64,000 bases of DNA, taken from NCBI GenBank assembly GCA_016841965.1, contig JAEANN010000054.1, positions 1 to 64,000 on the forward strand. The letters run 5' to 3'. The notes under the pieces were generated by a model. It was given only the letters and a program-made list of their open reading frames with translations. It ran no database searches and was not told where the DNA came from. The stretch's first letter is position 1. Each line of letters begins with the position of its first letter. The position numbers and the translations under genes are program-made. The stretch comes from Candidatus Roseilinea mizusawaensis (GTDB taxonomy: Bacteria; Chloroflexota; Anaerolineae; J036; Brachytrichaceae). Positions 43,244-52,311 of this stretch are shown piece after piece.

Positions 43244-44017
43244 ATGTCAACTCAGATTACCTTGGGCCAGGTCTCTCTGAGCAGCTATACATTCTGGATC
43301 GGGCTATGCGCGTTACCTGGACTTGCATGGTGCATCTGGCGGGCAGGTGCATCGTGGCGAGAACGACTACGCGCGCTCGATGGGCTATTGCTGATTGGGG
43401 CGTGCGCGTTGGCAGCCGGCCGCACCGGTTACATCATGCTCAACCTCACGTACTTCACCGAGCGCCCGGCCGAGATCACCCTGGCGCCGGCCAGTGGCAT
43501 CTCGGAGCACGCCGCCATTGTGGGCATGCTGATCGGGTGGTGGCTGTCGAAGCAGCTCAAACAGCCTTACCCGATGACTGTTGCAGCACTGGCATCGCTG
43601 ATCGGGATAGGCGCATCGATTGGGTGCATCTCCAACGCGTGCGCTTACGGCAAAGAGGTGTTTTGGACAGATGGGCTACTGTGGCATCTGCGCGTGGACT
43701 GGCCCGACGCTTACCGAATGAGTAATCCGCGCTTGCCAACGCAAATCTTGATGGCCGGCTGGCTAATCGTATGTATGATCGGCGCAGCAGTCGCCTCGCG
43801 TCGCACCAAGGGCGCGATGCAAGGGCTGGCAGTCTGGCTGGCGCTGTTCAGCAGCGGCGATTTCTTGCTTCAGTTTGGCCGGGCCGACACATCCGCCCTA
43901 TTGGCCGGCTTGTGCGTGCAACAGGGGCTAGATATCGCCCTGCTTGCGCTGGCGTTTGGATTGGGGGCAGCGAGCGGATCAGCGCGCCCCCCACACCGTC
44001 TGCGACGACTGGAGTAG
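43244..44017 (+). CDS. divergent Lgt-like (prolipoprotein diacylglyceryl transferase family) membrane protein
   Basis: A 257-residue polytopic membrane protein with about seven hydrophobic segments. AAGRTGYIMLNLTYF resembles the Lgt GRxGNFxN motif. GISEHAAIVGMLIGWW stands where Lgt has its SxHG-like histidine segment. GCISNACAYGKE with PRLPTQILMAG resembles the GC-x-YG / PTQL tail of Lgt. The match is partial: several canonical residues differ, so it may be an Lgt paralogue rather than the housekeeping enzyme. Four lipobox proteins in the window show that lipidation does occur. ATG 43244 was preferred over the upstream GTG/TTG options. Confidence 0.6.
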   Translation: MSTQITLGQVSLSSYTFWIGLCALPGLAWCIWRAGASWRERLRALDGLLLIGACALAAGRTGYIMLNLTYFTERPAEITLAPASGISEHAAIVGMLIGWWLSKQLKQPYPMTVAALASLIGIGASIGCISNACAYGKEVFWTDGLLWHLRVDWPDAYRMSNPRLPTQILMAGWLIVCMIGAAVASRRTKGAMQGLAVWLALFSSGDFLLQFGRADTSALLAGLCVQQGLDIALLALAFGLGAASGSARPPHRLRRLE

Positions 44018-44094
44018 AATCCCTCCCCTACAGGTCAATAGTCGGCTGTACCAACCCACCAGCGGTGGTCAAAAAATAAATCGAACAGCAGGCC

Positions 44095-45171
44095 GTGCGC
44101 CGTACTCGCCAGCTTTTGTATCAAACTGAAACGCTCAAGCTCGAACTGTTGAACACACCGATCAACGAGCTGGGGCTGTCCATCGAGGGAACCTACCTCG
44201 AGGAGGCAATCGCCATCGTGCGCGCCGACCTGAAGCGAGCCGGCATTCGACGCCTGGAGCCGGTGTTCTACCTGTCTACCGGTTATGGATGCATCGCCGG
44301 CTCGCCCATCATCTCAGTTGGGTTCTACGACGCACACCCACTGCTGAAAGAATTGAACGCCGAGTTTCGCGGGTGGCAATATAGCGAGCAGCAGATCGTG
44401 GATGTGCTGCGACACGAAGTGGGCCATGCTTTCTGCTACGTGTACAAACTCTATCGCACCCCGGAATTTCGCCGGCTTTTCGAAGTGCAGGGCAACTTCT
44501 TCGGCACATATCCCGACACCGACGAGTTTGACTACAACCCCTGGAGCCGGAGCTACGTCAACCCTAACGGCGACCACTATGCCCAGAAGCACCCAGACGA
44601 GGACTTTGCCGAGACGTTCTGTGTGTGGCTGACACCACGATCGGGCTGGCGGCGCAAGTACAAGAAGCGCCCATTGGCGCTTGAAAAGCTCAGTTACGTC
44701 GACCGGATCATCCACGATCTGGGCCGGCAGGAACCTCTGATCGAAACCAAAACTTCGTGGATGTACGAGCGGGTCGAAGAAGTCAAAGAGACGGTGGCCC
44801 AGTTCATGCGCGCCAAGCCGGCGCGCTACTATCGGAAGGCCACCGGCTACCTTGATCCCGACTTGAAAGCGCTGTTCCGAAAGCAACCCCGCAGCGCCGG
44901 CCGGCGCGCGCTGTTCCGGGATTACGAGCGGGCCGAGAATTTCATCCGCGCTCAAAAAGTGCCGCTGATCAACCGAGTGGCATATTGGGTCGGCGTCGAC
45001 AGCGTTGTTCCCCACGATTTGATCGACAAGTGCATGCAGCGGGCCAGGTCGCTCAATCTGTGGATCGCGCGAGAACAGCGCGAGAAAAAGCTGATGGAGT
45101 TTACCGCCTACATCACAACCTTGTGCGTCAACTACAAGAACACCGGCTATTACCTGCGTCCCGATCGCTAG
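44095..45171 (+). CDS. putative zinc metallopeptidase (HExxH)
   Basis: A 358-residue soluble zincin-like protein. The zinc site is RHEVGHAFCYVY with H107, E108 and H111, and a likely third ligand lies in HPDEDFAETFCVWL (E173 or D170). This spacing resembles the putative zinc-binding metallopeptidase group (Peptidase_Mx-like). The C-terminal half is basic and helical with no known domain. No signal peptide is visible. The start is GTG at 44095; the gene sits 77 bases after the Lgt-like gene and converges on the ABC exporter. The substrate is unknown. Confidence 0.65.
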   Translation: MRRTRQLLYQTETLKLELLNTPINELGLSIEGTYLEEAIAIVRADLKRAGIRRLEPVFYLSTGYGCIAGSPIISVGFYDAHPLLKELNAEFRGWQYSEQQIVDVLRHEVGHAFCYVYKLYRTPEFRRLFEVQGNFFGTYPDTDEFDYNPWSRSYVNPNGDHYAQKHPDEDFAETFCVWLTPRSGWRRKYKKRPLALEKLSYVDRIIHDLGRQEPLIETKTSWMYERVEEVKETVAQFMRAKPARYYRKATGYLDPDLKALFRKQPRSAGRRALFRDYERAENFIRAQKVPLINRVAYWVGVDSVVPHDLIDKCMQRARSLNLWIAREQREKKLMEFTAYITTLCVNYKNTGYYLRPDR

Positions 45172-45183
45172 CAGGGCTTGCGG

Positions 45184-47007
45184 TCAATGTGCCATCGCCG
45201 GTTCGGGTGCAACAGGTAATTCCCCACCCTCGTCGAGCAGATCCCGGCGACGCGCTTCCTGTTCACGGTACTGCAATTCGTACAGCCGGGTGTATTCGCC
45301 GCCCAGGGCCAGCAACTCTTCGTGCGTGCCCGCCTCGGCCACGCGCCCGTCCTTCAAGACCACGATGCGATCGGCGTTCTTCATCGTGCTGAGGCGTTGC
45401 GCCACAATAATCGAGGTGCGGCCGCGCATGACCTCTGCCAGCGCCAACTGGATGGCGTCCTCGGTAGCCGTGTCGACGGCCGAGGTGGCCTCGTCCAGAA
45501 TCAAGATGCGCGGATTCATCAGCACGGCACGCGCCAGCGCCACGCGCTGGCGCTGTCCTCCGCTCAGGCCGATGCCGCGCTCGCCGATGCGCGTGTCATA
45601 CCCTTTGGGCATCGCCCGCGCAAAGTCATCCACCTGGGCAACACGGGCTGCGGCGATCACTTCGTCTTCGGTTGCATCAGGCTTGCCAAAAGCGATGTTC
45701 TCGCGCAGAGAGGCCGAGAACAGAAATGTCTCTTGCGGCACGATTCCGATCTGTGCGCGTAGTTGCTTGAGGGGGATGTCGCGCACATCAACCCCATCGA
45801 TCATCACCCGTCCGCCGGTCACGTCGTAGAAGCGCGGGATGAGGTTGATGACCGAAGATTTACCGGAGCCGGTGCCGCCCAAAATGGCCACCGTCTGCCC
45901 CGGCTCAATCGAGAAGGTCAGCCCGTTCAACACCGGCGTGGCCGGATCGTCCGGGAACGCAAACGTCACGTTGTCGAACTCGACCCGCGCCGGGCCTGCG
46001 GCGCTCTGGCGTTGTTCGGCTGAAGCGCCGGCTTGCGGCGCGGCATCGCGGATGGTCTCCTCAGCCTGCAAGATGGCCCACAGGCGGGGGATAGACGCCA
46101 CGGCCTGGCGCATGATGCTCACCAGCCAGCCGGTGATGCGCACCGGCCAGATGATCGACCAGATATACCATGTAAACGAAAAGAAGACACCCAGACTGAG
46201 CGAGCCGTCAATCAGTCGCACTGCGCCCACGGCCAGCATGACCACAAATGACAGGCCCGACACAAAATCCATCATCGGGAAAGCGCCGGCTTCCAGGCGG
46301 GTGCGATCAACATTGCGCGCGCGATTGAGCGCGTTTTGTTCGTCAAATCGGCGCATGGCATACGGTTCGCGGGCAAACGCCTTGACAACGCGCACGCCGG
46401 CGATGTTTTCCTGCAACACCGTCGTCAGGCGGCCCATCTGCTCGCGCACCGCCGCCCAGGCCGGGTCGATCTTCAAGCGGAAGCGAACGATAGCGATGGC
46501 CATAAGCGGCATCGGTGCGAGCACAGCCAGCGTCAGTTGCCAGTCCAGCGTCAGCAGGATAACGAATGTCAGGACAAAGGTGGCGCCCTCGGTGAGCATG
46601 GTGGTGAAGCCCCAAGCGACAAACTGCTCGACGGCGTCCATGTCGCTTAACATGCGCGACATGATCTGGCCGGTGGGCATGCTGGTGTACCAGCTAAACG
46701 GCAGATATTGCAGCTTGCGATACAGCGCATTGCGCAGATCGCGCACTACATCCGCCGCCACAATGCCTTGCAACAAGGACTTAATGTAGTTTCCCGCGCT
46801 GAAAACAATGGCTGACCCGATCAGCAATCCACAATAGAGGATCACGGCTTCCATATTCTGTTTGGCGATGCCTTGATCGACTGCCAAGCCAAAAAAGTAC
46901 GGCTCGAGGAGCATCCCGACCAGGGAGACGATGGCAACCAGGGCCAACAACGCCAGTCTGCCCCGATAGGGCCAGACGAACGGTAGAAGTTTCTTTAATT
47001 CATTCAT
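45184..47007 (-). CDS. ABC exporter (fused permease-ATPase, MsbA/MDR type)
   Basis: A 607-residue half-transporter. The type I exporter transmembrane domain (six helices, about 15-310) starts right at the N-terminus. The nucleotide-binding domain has Walker A LGGTGSGKSS (about 380-389), Q-loop PQETFLFSAS, signature LSGGQRQRVALARA, Walker B ILILDEAT and the H-loop region IIVAQRLST. It is probably homodimeric, since no second half-transporter is adjacent. Upstream on the same strand are a consensus promoter, a 37-codon ORF and a terminator, suggesting attenuation control. The substrate (drug, lipid or peptide) is unknown. Confidence 0.93.
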   Translation of the reverse strand: MNELKKLLPFVWPYRGRLALLALVAIVSLVGMLLEPYFFGLAVDQGIAKQNMEAVILYCGLLIGSAIVFSAGNYIKSLLQGIVAADVVRDLRNALYRKLQYLPFSWYTSMPTGQIMSRMLSDMDAVEQFVAWGFTTMLTEGATFVLTFVILLTLDWQLTLAVLAPMPLMAIAIVRFRLKIDPAWAAVREQMGRLTTVLQENIAGVRVVKAFAREPYAMRRFDEQNALNRARNVDRTRLEAGAFPMMDFVSGLSFVVMLAVGAVRLIDGSLSLGVFFSFTWYIWSIIWPVRITGWLVSIMRQAVASIPRLWAILQAEETIRDAAPQAGASAEQRQSAAGPARVEFDNVTFAFPDDPATPVLNGLTFSIEPGQTVAILGGTGSGKSSVINLIPRFYDVTGGRVMIDGVDVRDIPLKQLRAQIGIVPQETFLFSASLRENIAFGKPDATEDEVIAAARVAQVDDFARAMPKGYDTRIGERGIGLSGGQRQRVALARAVLMNPRILILDEATSAVDTATEDAIQLALAEVMRGRTSIIVAQRLSTMKNADRIVVLKDGRVAEAGTHEELLALGGEYTRLYELQYREQEARRRDLLDEGGELPVAPEPAMAH

Positions 47008-47111
47008 AGCAGGCGCAACAGCTTAGTTTCAAGGAAACAGATCGGATTACGGATGCGGCGCAACACGGGCGATGTGGATGGGGCCGGTGGCAAACCCAGG
47101 CCCGCAACAAC

Positions 47112-47145
47112 AAAAAGGCCATGAGCAACCTCGCTGCTCATGGCC
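47112..47145 (-). terminator. intrinsic terminator between leader ORF and ABC exporter
   Basis: Minus strand: GGCCATGAGCA / TGCTCATGGCC, an 11-bp perfect stem (47135-47145 with 47117-47127) and 7-base loop, then five T and TGTTG. It lies 27 bases after the leader ORF stop and about 105 bases before the exporter start. Confidence 0.9.
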
Positions 47146-47172
47146 TCTCGAAGTCCGGGGGCGTGTCGGCGG

Positions 47173-47286
47173 TTAGAGTTCTGCCGGCAAGTCGGGTTCG
47201 CCTTGCAGGGCGTCGAGGGGAGAGCAAGCATACGCGAAGCTGCCGTATAGCTGCTTCGGCCCGTGTTGGTTGTTTCGTCGGATCAT
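47173..47286 (-). CDS. 37-residue small ORF, candidate leader peptide
   Basis: ATG 47286 is preceded at a 7-base distance by a perfect GAGGAGG (47294-47300), and a consensus promoter lies just upstream. The peptide starts MIRRNNQHGPKQLYGSFAYA and ends EPDLPAEL. It has no signal peptide or membrane segment and no family I recognise. It is too short for normal gene finders. It is followed by a strong terminator and then an ABC exporter on the same strand, so it may be a ribosome-sensing leader. An independent small protein is the alternative. Confidence 0.6.
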   Translation of the reverse strand: MIRRNNQHGPKQLYGSFAYACSPLDALQGEPDLPAEL

Positions 47287-47311
47287 GCTCGCGCCTCCTC
47301 GTAGGGACGGG

Positions 47312-47341
47312 ATTATAGCGTGCACAGCACGCGTGTGTCAA
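47312..47341 (-). promoter_or_regulatory. consensus promoter with internal dyad (candidate operator)
   Basis: TTGACA (47336-47341) and TATAAT (47312-47317) are perfect matches to both boxes, 18 bases apart on the minus strand. The spacer contains a perfect dyad GCGTGC-ACA-GCACGC (47318-47332), well placed for a repressor or a MerR-type activator. It drives the 37-codon ORF and probably the ABC exporter. Confidence 0.8.
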
Positions 47342-47359
47342 CTGCAGTGGCCTATTCGC

Positions 47360-48286
47360 CTATTCGTCTGTGAACAAATCTTGCAGCCCGCGCTCCCATA
47401 CGTCGAGCGGCATGAAGGGCTTCTCGGTAAACTCGGCCCCTACCCTGGCCATAAACTCGTGAATGCCCAGTTGGGGCAGCCGGCGATCAATCTCCTCGAT
47501 CTTCGCCGCGATCGAGGCGGTCAGTTCATTGCTGCGCCGTTCGAGGTCAGACAAATCAAGCCCCAGCCTGAACATGTGATTGATCCGGCGCATCAGCTCG
47601 TGCCAGGCTTTGAAGTCATTCTCGATGCGCATACCTTGCAATTTGTCGCTCAGTTGCGAGAAGTCATAAGCCGGCACAAAGGCATATAACGACACCAGCG
47701 GCACGCCGGCTGCCTGGGCATGGTGAGCCATGTATGTGCCAATGCTGACGCCCCCCTCGTAGTTCGAGAAGTTGACGGCATAGCTCTCCAATTCCTCTTT
47801 CATGCCGGGTAGGCTGTACACACAGGAAACCGCCCGGTCTCGGTCATAGGGCATGGCCCCGTACACGCCGCCGACCACCACGACTCGCTTGACGCCCAGC
47901 GCCTTGACAACGCTGAGAAATTTGTCTGCGTATCGTTCGCCATCCATGTGCGGCTCGCGACCCAGAAAGATGACCAGGCCACGCTGCTCGTCGCCGGTGT
48001 AGTAGAACTCGTTCGTGTTCGAAGACATGCTTTTGCGAAAGCCGTCTTGCAGCTTGACTTCTGGCCTCAGGAAGCCATGCGTGCCCGGAATCTGGAAAAG
48101 GTAGAACCCGTGTGGCTGAATCTCAGCGATCTTGCGGGCGCCGGTCAGGCTGATCAGATACTGGGGCAGCGCCGATGAAATCGCGCCGGCATCTGCCCAC
48201 TGATACCAGCCGGCCACCATGTAGATCTCGTCGGCGCGAGGGTTTTCATAGATGCGGATGCCATCCGCGTCGCTCTGCTTATCCAT
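47360..48286 (-). CDS. PAC2 family protein
   Basis: A 308-residue protein of the PAC2 superfamily (proteasome-assembly-chaperone-like fold), common in actinobacteria and Chloroflexota with no settled bacterial role. Family features are MVAGWYQWADAGAISSALPQYL near the N-terminus, GLVIFLGREPHMDGERYADKFL, VVVVGGVYGAMPYDRDR, and NYEGGVSIGTYMAHHAQAAGVPL. The C-terminal 80 residues are helical (LERRSNELTASIAAKIEEID). It stands alone, 75 bases beyond the ABC-exporter promoter region. Confidence 0.85.
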   Translation of the reverse strand: MDKQSDADGIRIYENPRADEIYMVAGWYQWADAGAISSALPQYLISLTGARKIAEIQPHGFYLFQIPGTHGFLRPEVKLQDGFRKSMSSNTNEFYYTGDEQRGLVIFLGREPHMDGERYADKFLSVVKALGVKRVVVVGGVYGAMPYDRDRAVSCVYSLPGMKEELESYAVNFSNYEGGVSIGTYMAHHAQAAGVPLVSLYAFVPAYDFSQLSDKLQGMRIENDFKAWHELMRRINHMFRLGLDLSDLERRSNELTASIAAKIEEIDRRLPQLGIHEFMARVGAEFTEKPFMPLDVWERGLQDLFTDE

Positions 48287-48441
48287 ATTGCATCCCCTTG
48301 CTTGACGTGCGCCGGCTTCGGTGTGGATCGCTACAACTGCTGCCGGCCTGGCAAGCTGCTTTTACTTTACCGGCGCTTACTGAGCGATTGCCGAGCGCAG
48401 CATGATGAGAGCGTGATGAGCTTCGGGCGCCGGGACTGCCC

Positions 48442-50424
48442 TCAGCGCCGCCACTCCCACGCATTCCAGGTAAGTGTGCCAAACCCGGCATAGCGTAGCC
48501 CCACCACCTCACGCGTCGGCAACAGCCACAGCGGTGAATACAGGGGCACAATCGGCGCTACATCGGACAGCGCGGCCAACACGGCTGTGATGGCTTGCAC
48601 GCGCCCTTGTTCCGAGATCACAGGCTCGCCTTCCTCGGCCTCTGCGATCAAAGCATCGGTAGCCAGGTCGCAATATCCGCCCGCGTTGCCCTGCGCGGGG
48701 CTATGATTTGTTTGATCGGGAATGCTGGCGCAGTCAAACACACCGCTCAAGCTCGTCAGCGATGGCATCTGGTACATCGCGGCATCGAAATCGCGCGTGA
48801 GCAAGATGCCGCCGGCCTCGTAGGGCGCGAACAATTTGCTTGCGCGGCCCAGTCCGCTGACAATGCGCAGATCAACCGCAAAACCGGCAGCCGCCAGTTG
48901 TTTCTGAATGATCTGACTGATGGCATTGCGCGGGGCGCGCTGATTAGTCACCAGCGTGAATTCGAGTGTGCGCGTGATGACTTTGCCATTCGGTTGCTGT
49001 TCCGGCTTGACACACGGCCATGCGCCACATTGCCAGCCGGCTTCTTGTAGCAGCGCGCGCGCCTGCTGCAGATCGTGATTCACGGCGAGCGCATTGGGCG
49101 CAATTGCATAGAACAAGCCGGCCGGGTTGAGCGCCAGCGGCATGGTGACCAACCCTGTGGCCGGGTCGGTTAGGATGGCCTGCACGTCGATTGCCAGTCG
49201 CAGCGCCTGGCGCACCTTCACATCATCCAGCGGCGGTCGGCTGACATTCAGCAGAATCTGTTCGAACAGCGGAATGGGCAACACAGACGACATGCGCAAG
49301 AGCGCGTCGAAATCCGGCGCGTCGAGGGCGGAGCGAATCGATTCGACCGACAGCGGCTGACTGAGCTGCGCGTCACCACGCAAGACCCACCGGGCCGCCG
49401 TAGCTTCATCGGGTGCGAATTTGAAAATGACCCCCGGCACATTGCCAGCCGGCTCGAGCGGAAAGGGCTGCGCAGCGCGCGCCAGGGTCAGATCGGCGCC
49501 CGTGTTCCAAGACACCACCTCAAATGCGCCGTCGCCCACCGGCCGGCTGGCAAAGGCGCTGTTCAGTTGGTCGCGCGCCGGCACATCGGCCAGCAGATGC
49601 GCGGGCAGCCAGCGCACGACTGCCCAGTAGCGCGCATCAGAGAGCGGGGCCGATTGCCCGGCATAGCGGGCGTAATCGCCCTGCTGACTAAAATACTCGA
49701 AGGCCACATCGCCTTGCAGCGCGCCAGCAGCAGCTGCGCGCGCCTGAGCTGCGCTCATGAAGCGCACCACAACCGTGCGCTCGTCAGGGGCGGTCATGGC
49801 GAAGACCTTCTGCGCCAGCGGATCACGCACCTGCGCTTCTGGCGCCATGATCAGTTGCCAGGCATACACGGCGTCTTGAGCAGTCACGGGCCGGCCATCC
49901 GTCCAGCGCCAGCCGGGGCGAATGCGAAAAGTGACTTCGAGATAGCGCGCGTCGCCCTCGCCAATAAAGCGGGCATCGCCGTTTTCGAGTGTTGGCACGC
50001 GCTCGCAGCCCAGCGCAACCGGCGCGCCAGTTTCGTCCTGACCAATGCACCCTACGAAGATAGGGGCCAACACAGCACGAGCGGCTTGCGTCGTTGCATA
50101 CAGAGGGTGCAGGGTCTGCGGTTCACCGATGACAGCCATGACAACCGGCTGGGGGGGTGGCGTGGGCGAAGGAGCCGGCGTGGGCATCGGTGCTGCAGCC
50201 AGGCTAGACGGAGTCTGGGTCGGCAGGTCGAAGACCGTGGCTTTCAAAACAACTGTGGGGGTCTCGGCCGGCGCAGCGCCAGGCACGGCAGACGGCGCGC
50301 GCGAAAGATCTGCGCAGCCGGCGATTGCCAGCGCGCCAACCATCAGGGCAGAGGCTGCGGCGCACAACCGCGCCGCACAACACCCAAAACGAAACAGAAG
50401 TGCAAGCGCTCGACGATCCTTCAT
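48442..50424 (-). CDS. family 5 solute-binding lipoprotein (oligopeptide type)
   Basis: A 660-residue extracellular binding protein of the OppA/DppA class. The signal ends in a lipobox, ALAIAGC (C near residue 37), followed by a Pro/Thr/Ala-rich tether (about 40-95). The SBP_bac_5 core begins [19 protein letters not shown] and includes [38 protein letters not shown] and LLQEAGWQ. No Opp permease or ATPase genes are adjacent, so the partner is elsewhere or it has another role. ATG 50424 overlaps the trmD stop (ATGA), so translation is coupled. Confidence 0.88.
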   Translation of the reverse strand: MKDRRALALLFRFGCCAARLCAAASALMVGALAIAGCADLSRAPSAVPGAAPAETPTVVLKATVFDLPTQTPSSLAAAPMPTPAPSPTPPPQPVVMAVIGEPQTLHPLYATTQAARAVLAPIFVGCIGQDETGAPVALGCERVPTLENGDARFIGEGDARYLEVTFRIRPGWRWTDGRPVTAQDAVYAWQLIMAPEAQVRDPLAQKVFAMTAPDERTVVVRFMSAAQARAAAAGALQGDVAFEYFSQQGDYARYAGQSAPLSDARYWAVVRWLPAHLLADVPARDQLNSAFASRPVGDGAFEVVSWNTGADLTLARAAQPFPLEPAGNVPGVIFKFAPDEATAARWVLRGDAQLSQPLSVESIRSALDAPDFDALLRMSSVLPIPLFEQILLNVSRPPLDDVKVRQALRLAIDVQAILTDPATGLVTMPLALNPAGLFYAIAPNALAVNHDLQQARALLQEAGWQCGAWPCVKPEQQPNGKVITRTLEFTLVTNQRAPRNAISQIIQKQLAAAGFAVDLRIVSGLGRASKLFAPYEAGGILLTRDFDAAMYQMPSLTSLSGVFDCASIPDQTNHSPAQGNAGGYCDLATDALIAEAEEGEPVISEQGRVQAITAVLAALSDVAPIVPLYSPLWLLPTREVVGLRYAGFGTLTWNAWEWRR

Positions 50425-51089
50425 TCGTGTCCTGTCTTTCGTCTTTTCGTGCGCAGCTCTGACTGCTCTTGCCGCCAGCGAGCAATCGCAGCATGATTGC
50501 CGCTGAGCAGCACGTCGGGCACGCGCCAACCGCGAAACTCGGCCGGGCGCGTGTAGTGTGGATACTCGATCATGCCGTTGACGTGCGATTCGTTCTCCGG
50601 GGCCCAGTGTGGCAGCACACCTGGCACCAGCCGCGACACGGCATCGATGATGACCATGGCCGGCAACTCGCCGCCGGTGAGCACATAGTCGCCAATGCTG
50701 ATTTCGTCGGTGCACAGATGCTCGCGCACGCGCTCATCCACACCTTCATAATGGCCACACACCAGGGCGATGCGCGGATGCTGGGCCAGTTCTTTTGCCA
50801 CCGCGTGGGTGAACAGGCGACCGCCAGCCGACATGAGAATGACTGGCACATTTTCCAGGCCGGCCAGCACCGACTCGACCGCCGCGAAGATCGGCTCTGG
50901 CTTCATCACCATCCCGCCGCCCCCCCCATAGGCATAGTCATCGGTGATTTGGTGCTTATCGGTGGCGTAGTCGCGGATGTTATGGGTATATAGCTCAATC
51001 AGCCCGGCGTCCAGCGCACGACGCAGGATGCTTTCCCCAAACGGACTGACGAACATGTTGGGGAACAGGCTAAACACATCAAAACGCAT
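50421..51089 (-). CDS. trmD: tRNA (guanine(37)-N(1))-methyltransferase TrmD
   Basis: A 222-residue SPOUT-class methyltransferase that makes m1G37 and prevents frameshifting, for example on tRNA-Pro, one of whose genes (GGG) lies at 42.9 kb. The knot region is intact: [62 protein letters not shown] is the TrmD hallmark at about 50-67. Length is slightly short but normal. The usual rpsP/rimM/rplS neighbours are absent. A tandem repeat lies just upstream of its ATG. Confidence 0.95.
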   Translation of the reverse strand: MRFDVFSLFPNMFVSPFGESILRRALDAGLIELYTHNIRDYATDKHQITDDYAYGGGGGMVMKPEPIFAAVESVLAGLENVPVILMSAGGRLFTHAVAKELAQHPRIALVCGHYEGVDERVREHLCTDEISIGDYVLTGGELPAMVIIDAVSRLVPGVLPHWAPENESHVNGMIEYPHYTRPAEFRGWRVPDVLLSGNHAAIARWRQEQSELRTKRRKTGHE

Positions 51090-51127
51090 GGGGCCTCTGG
51101 CGCGCAGTGCAGATTGCTGATGGGTAG

Positions 51128-51167
51128 GAACGGGCCGAGAACGGGCCGAGAACGGGCCGAGAACGGG
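51128..51167. repeat. 11-bp tandem repeat upstream of trmD
   Basis: GAACGGGCCGA occurs three times exactly (51128-51160), followed by a seven-base partial copy, between the yajC stop and the trmD start. Confidence 0.9.
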
Positions 51168-51185
51168 GCGGCAATAGCGGGTCAG

Positions 51186-51518
51186 TCATTTGGCGCCCGG
51201 CTTGGCCTGGCCGGCGCGCTTGTCTCGCTGCACACGCTGCATAAAGTCAAGCGGATGGCTGATGGCGGCAGGAATGATGCGCACTTCCACACCCTTGGCC
51301 ACCTCGATCCGCGCAATGTCCTCGTCACGGTTAAGGTAAGTCAGTTTGCCAATCACGCCCCCCACCGTCACAATTTCCTCACCGATCTTCAAATCGCTGA
51401 CCACCTGCTCTTGATTTTTGCGTGCGCGGTTCTGGGGCACGATAACGACAAGCCACACCAGCAGAAAAACGAAAGCGACGGTCGAGAAAAAGACAATTAC
51501 GGCGAACCCTGCATCCAT
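51186..51518 (-). CDS. yajC: preprotein translocase subunit YajC
   Basis: A 110-residue single-pass membrane protein that associates with SecDF-YidC. One N-terminal membrane helix (VIVFFSTVAFVFLLVWLVVIVP) is followed by the family core KIGEEIVTVGGVIGKLTYLN and IARIEVAKGVEVRIIPAAI. The ATG at 51518 (MDAGF) follows a GGAG about 10 bases upstream. The open frame continues upstream but loses coding character. It is probably co-transcribed with trmD and the binding protein (97-base gap). Confidence 0.9.
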   Translation of the reverse strand: MDAGFAVIVFFSTVAFVFLLVWLVVIVPQNRARKNQEQVVSDLKIGEEIVTVGGVIGKLTYLNRDEDIARIEVAKGVEVRIIPAAISHPLDFMQRVQRDKRAGQAKPGAK

Positions 51519-51658
51519 TGAAACCGCATCTCCATTCTTAGCATGTATCCTAGCATGAGCGCCCCAGCGAGACAGCATTGTGCGTGGCAAATTCATGTAC
51601 GCGGCGCAGGGTGATGGGGAACTGCCTGCACAATTGCTGTCCGGCAGTGCTGGCAGCG

Positions 51659-51689
51659 CTGACAGACTTTGTTTGGGCCACATTATACT
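51659..51689 (+). promoter_or_regulatory. possible promoter of the 160-residue membrane protein
   Basis: CTGACA (51659-51664) and TATACT (51684-51689) are 19 bases apart, upstream of the ATG at 51710. Confidence 0.35.
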
Positions 51690-51709
51690 TGGGCAGCAAG
51701 GACGCAGCG

Positions 51710-52192
51710 ATGACACAACGCAGATATGGGACACTTCGCTTGGTGATCTTTGTGCTGCAGGTGCTGGCGTGGGTGTCTTTGATTCTCGGCTTGTTGATCG
51801 CGCTGGGCACTTTTCTGACCATTGCACTGGGCTTGGCGCAACTGCCGGCGCCGAACCAGCCCGCCGAGCCCCCAACAGCAAGCCTGCTTGCCGGCAGTAT
51901 CGGCGCTGTGACCAGCCTGATTGTCACCATCATCTTGTTTGTTGGCTTTATGGCTACCAGCCAGATCATTCATCTGTTGATTGAGATGGAGCAGAACACT
52001 CGCATCAGCGCTGATGCCTTGCAGCGTTTGCTTACGCTCCAGTTTGCTCGCCTGGACAATCCTGTCGCGGCCATAGATATTGCTGCATCCCCCGACAACG
52101 ACCAGAATGACCAGCCGGACACCCCAATCGCGACCGACCGGCCGGCAGAACCGACCATTACCACTTCTGCGCCCCCGTTGAGCACGCCGTGA
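51710..52192 (+). CDS. small two-helix membrane protein, function unknown
   Basis: A 160-residue protein with two transmembrane helices (about 10-40 and 58-82). A Pro-rich loop lies between them, then a short amphipathic stretch (IIHLLIEMEQNTRISADALQ) and an acidic, Pro/Thr-rich tail. No family is recognised. ATG 51710 is chosen over the longer frame because the first helix then sits at the N-terminus. The TGA lies in the first unit of a 15-bp tandem duplication. It may be co-transcribed with the following LysM-M23 gene. Confidence 0.6.
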   Translation: MTQRRYGTLRLVIFVLQVLAWVSLILGLLIALGTFLTIALGLAQLPAPNQPAEPPTASLLAGSIGAVTSLIVTIILFVGFMATSQIIHLLIEMEQNTRISADALQRLLTLQFARLDNPVAAIDIAASPDNDQNDQPDTPIATDRPAEPTITTSAPPLSTP

Positions 52193-52219
52193 CCAGGCAC
52201 GCCGTGACCAGGCACGCCG
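52182..52219. repeat. 15-bp tandem duplication spanning a stop codon
   Basis: GCACGCCGTGACCAG at 52182-52196 is repeated at 52197-52211, plus an 8-base partial third copy. The first unit contains the stop of the 160-residue membrane protein. Confidence 0.9.
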
Positions 52220-52311
52220 CGCAGCCCCGCAGCAACAGAACGGCCCTCAGCATGGCTTTGCGGCAGGCGCCTGGGCCGAAGTCAGTATAATCGCCGATGA
52301 TAGGAACTTGA

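Noticed and set aside
47004-47231. 75-codon minus-strand ORF between ABC exporter and promoter
   Set aside because: It is read through the terminator hairpin and out of frame with the 37-codon ORF that has the perfect Shine-Dalgarno; a shadow is more likely.
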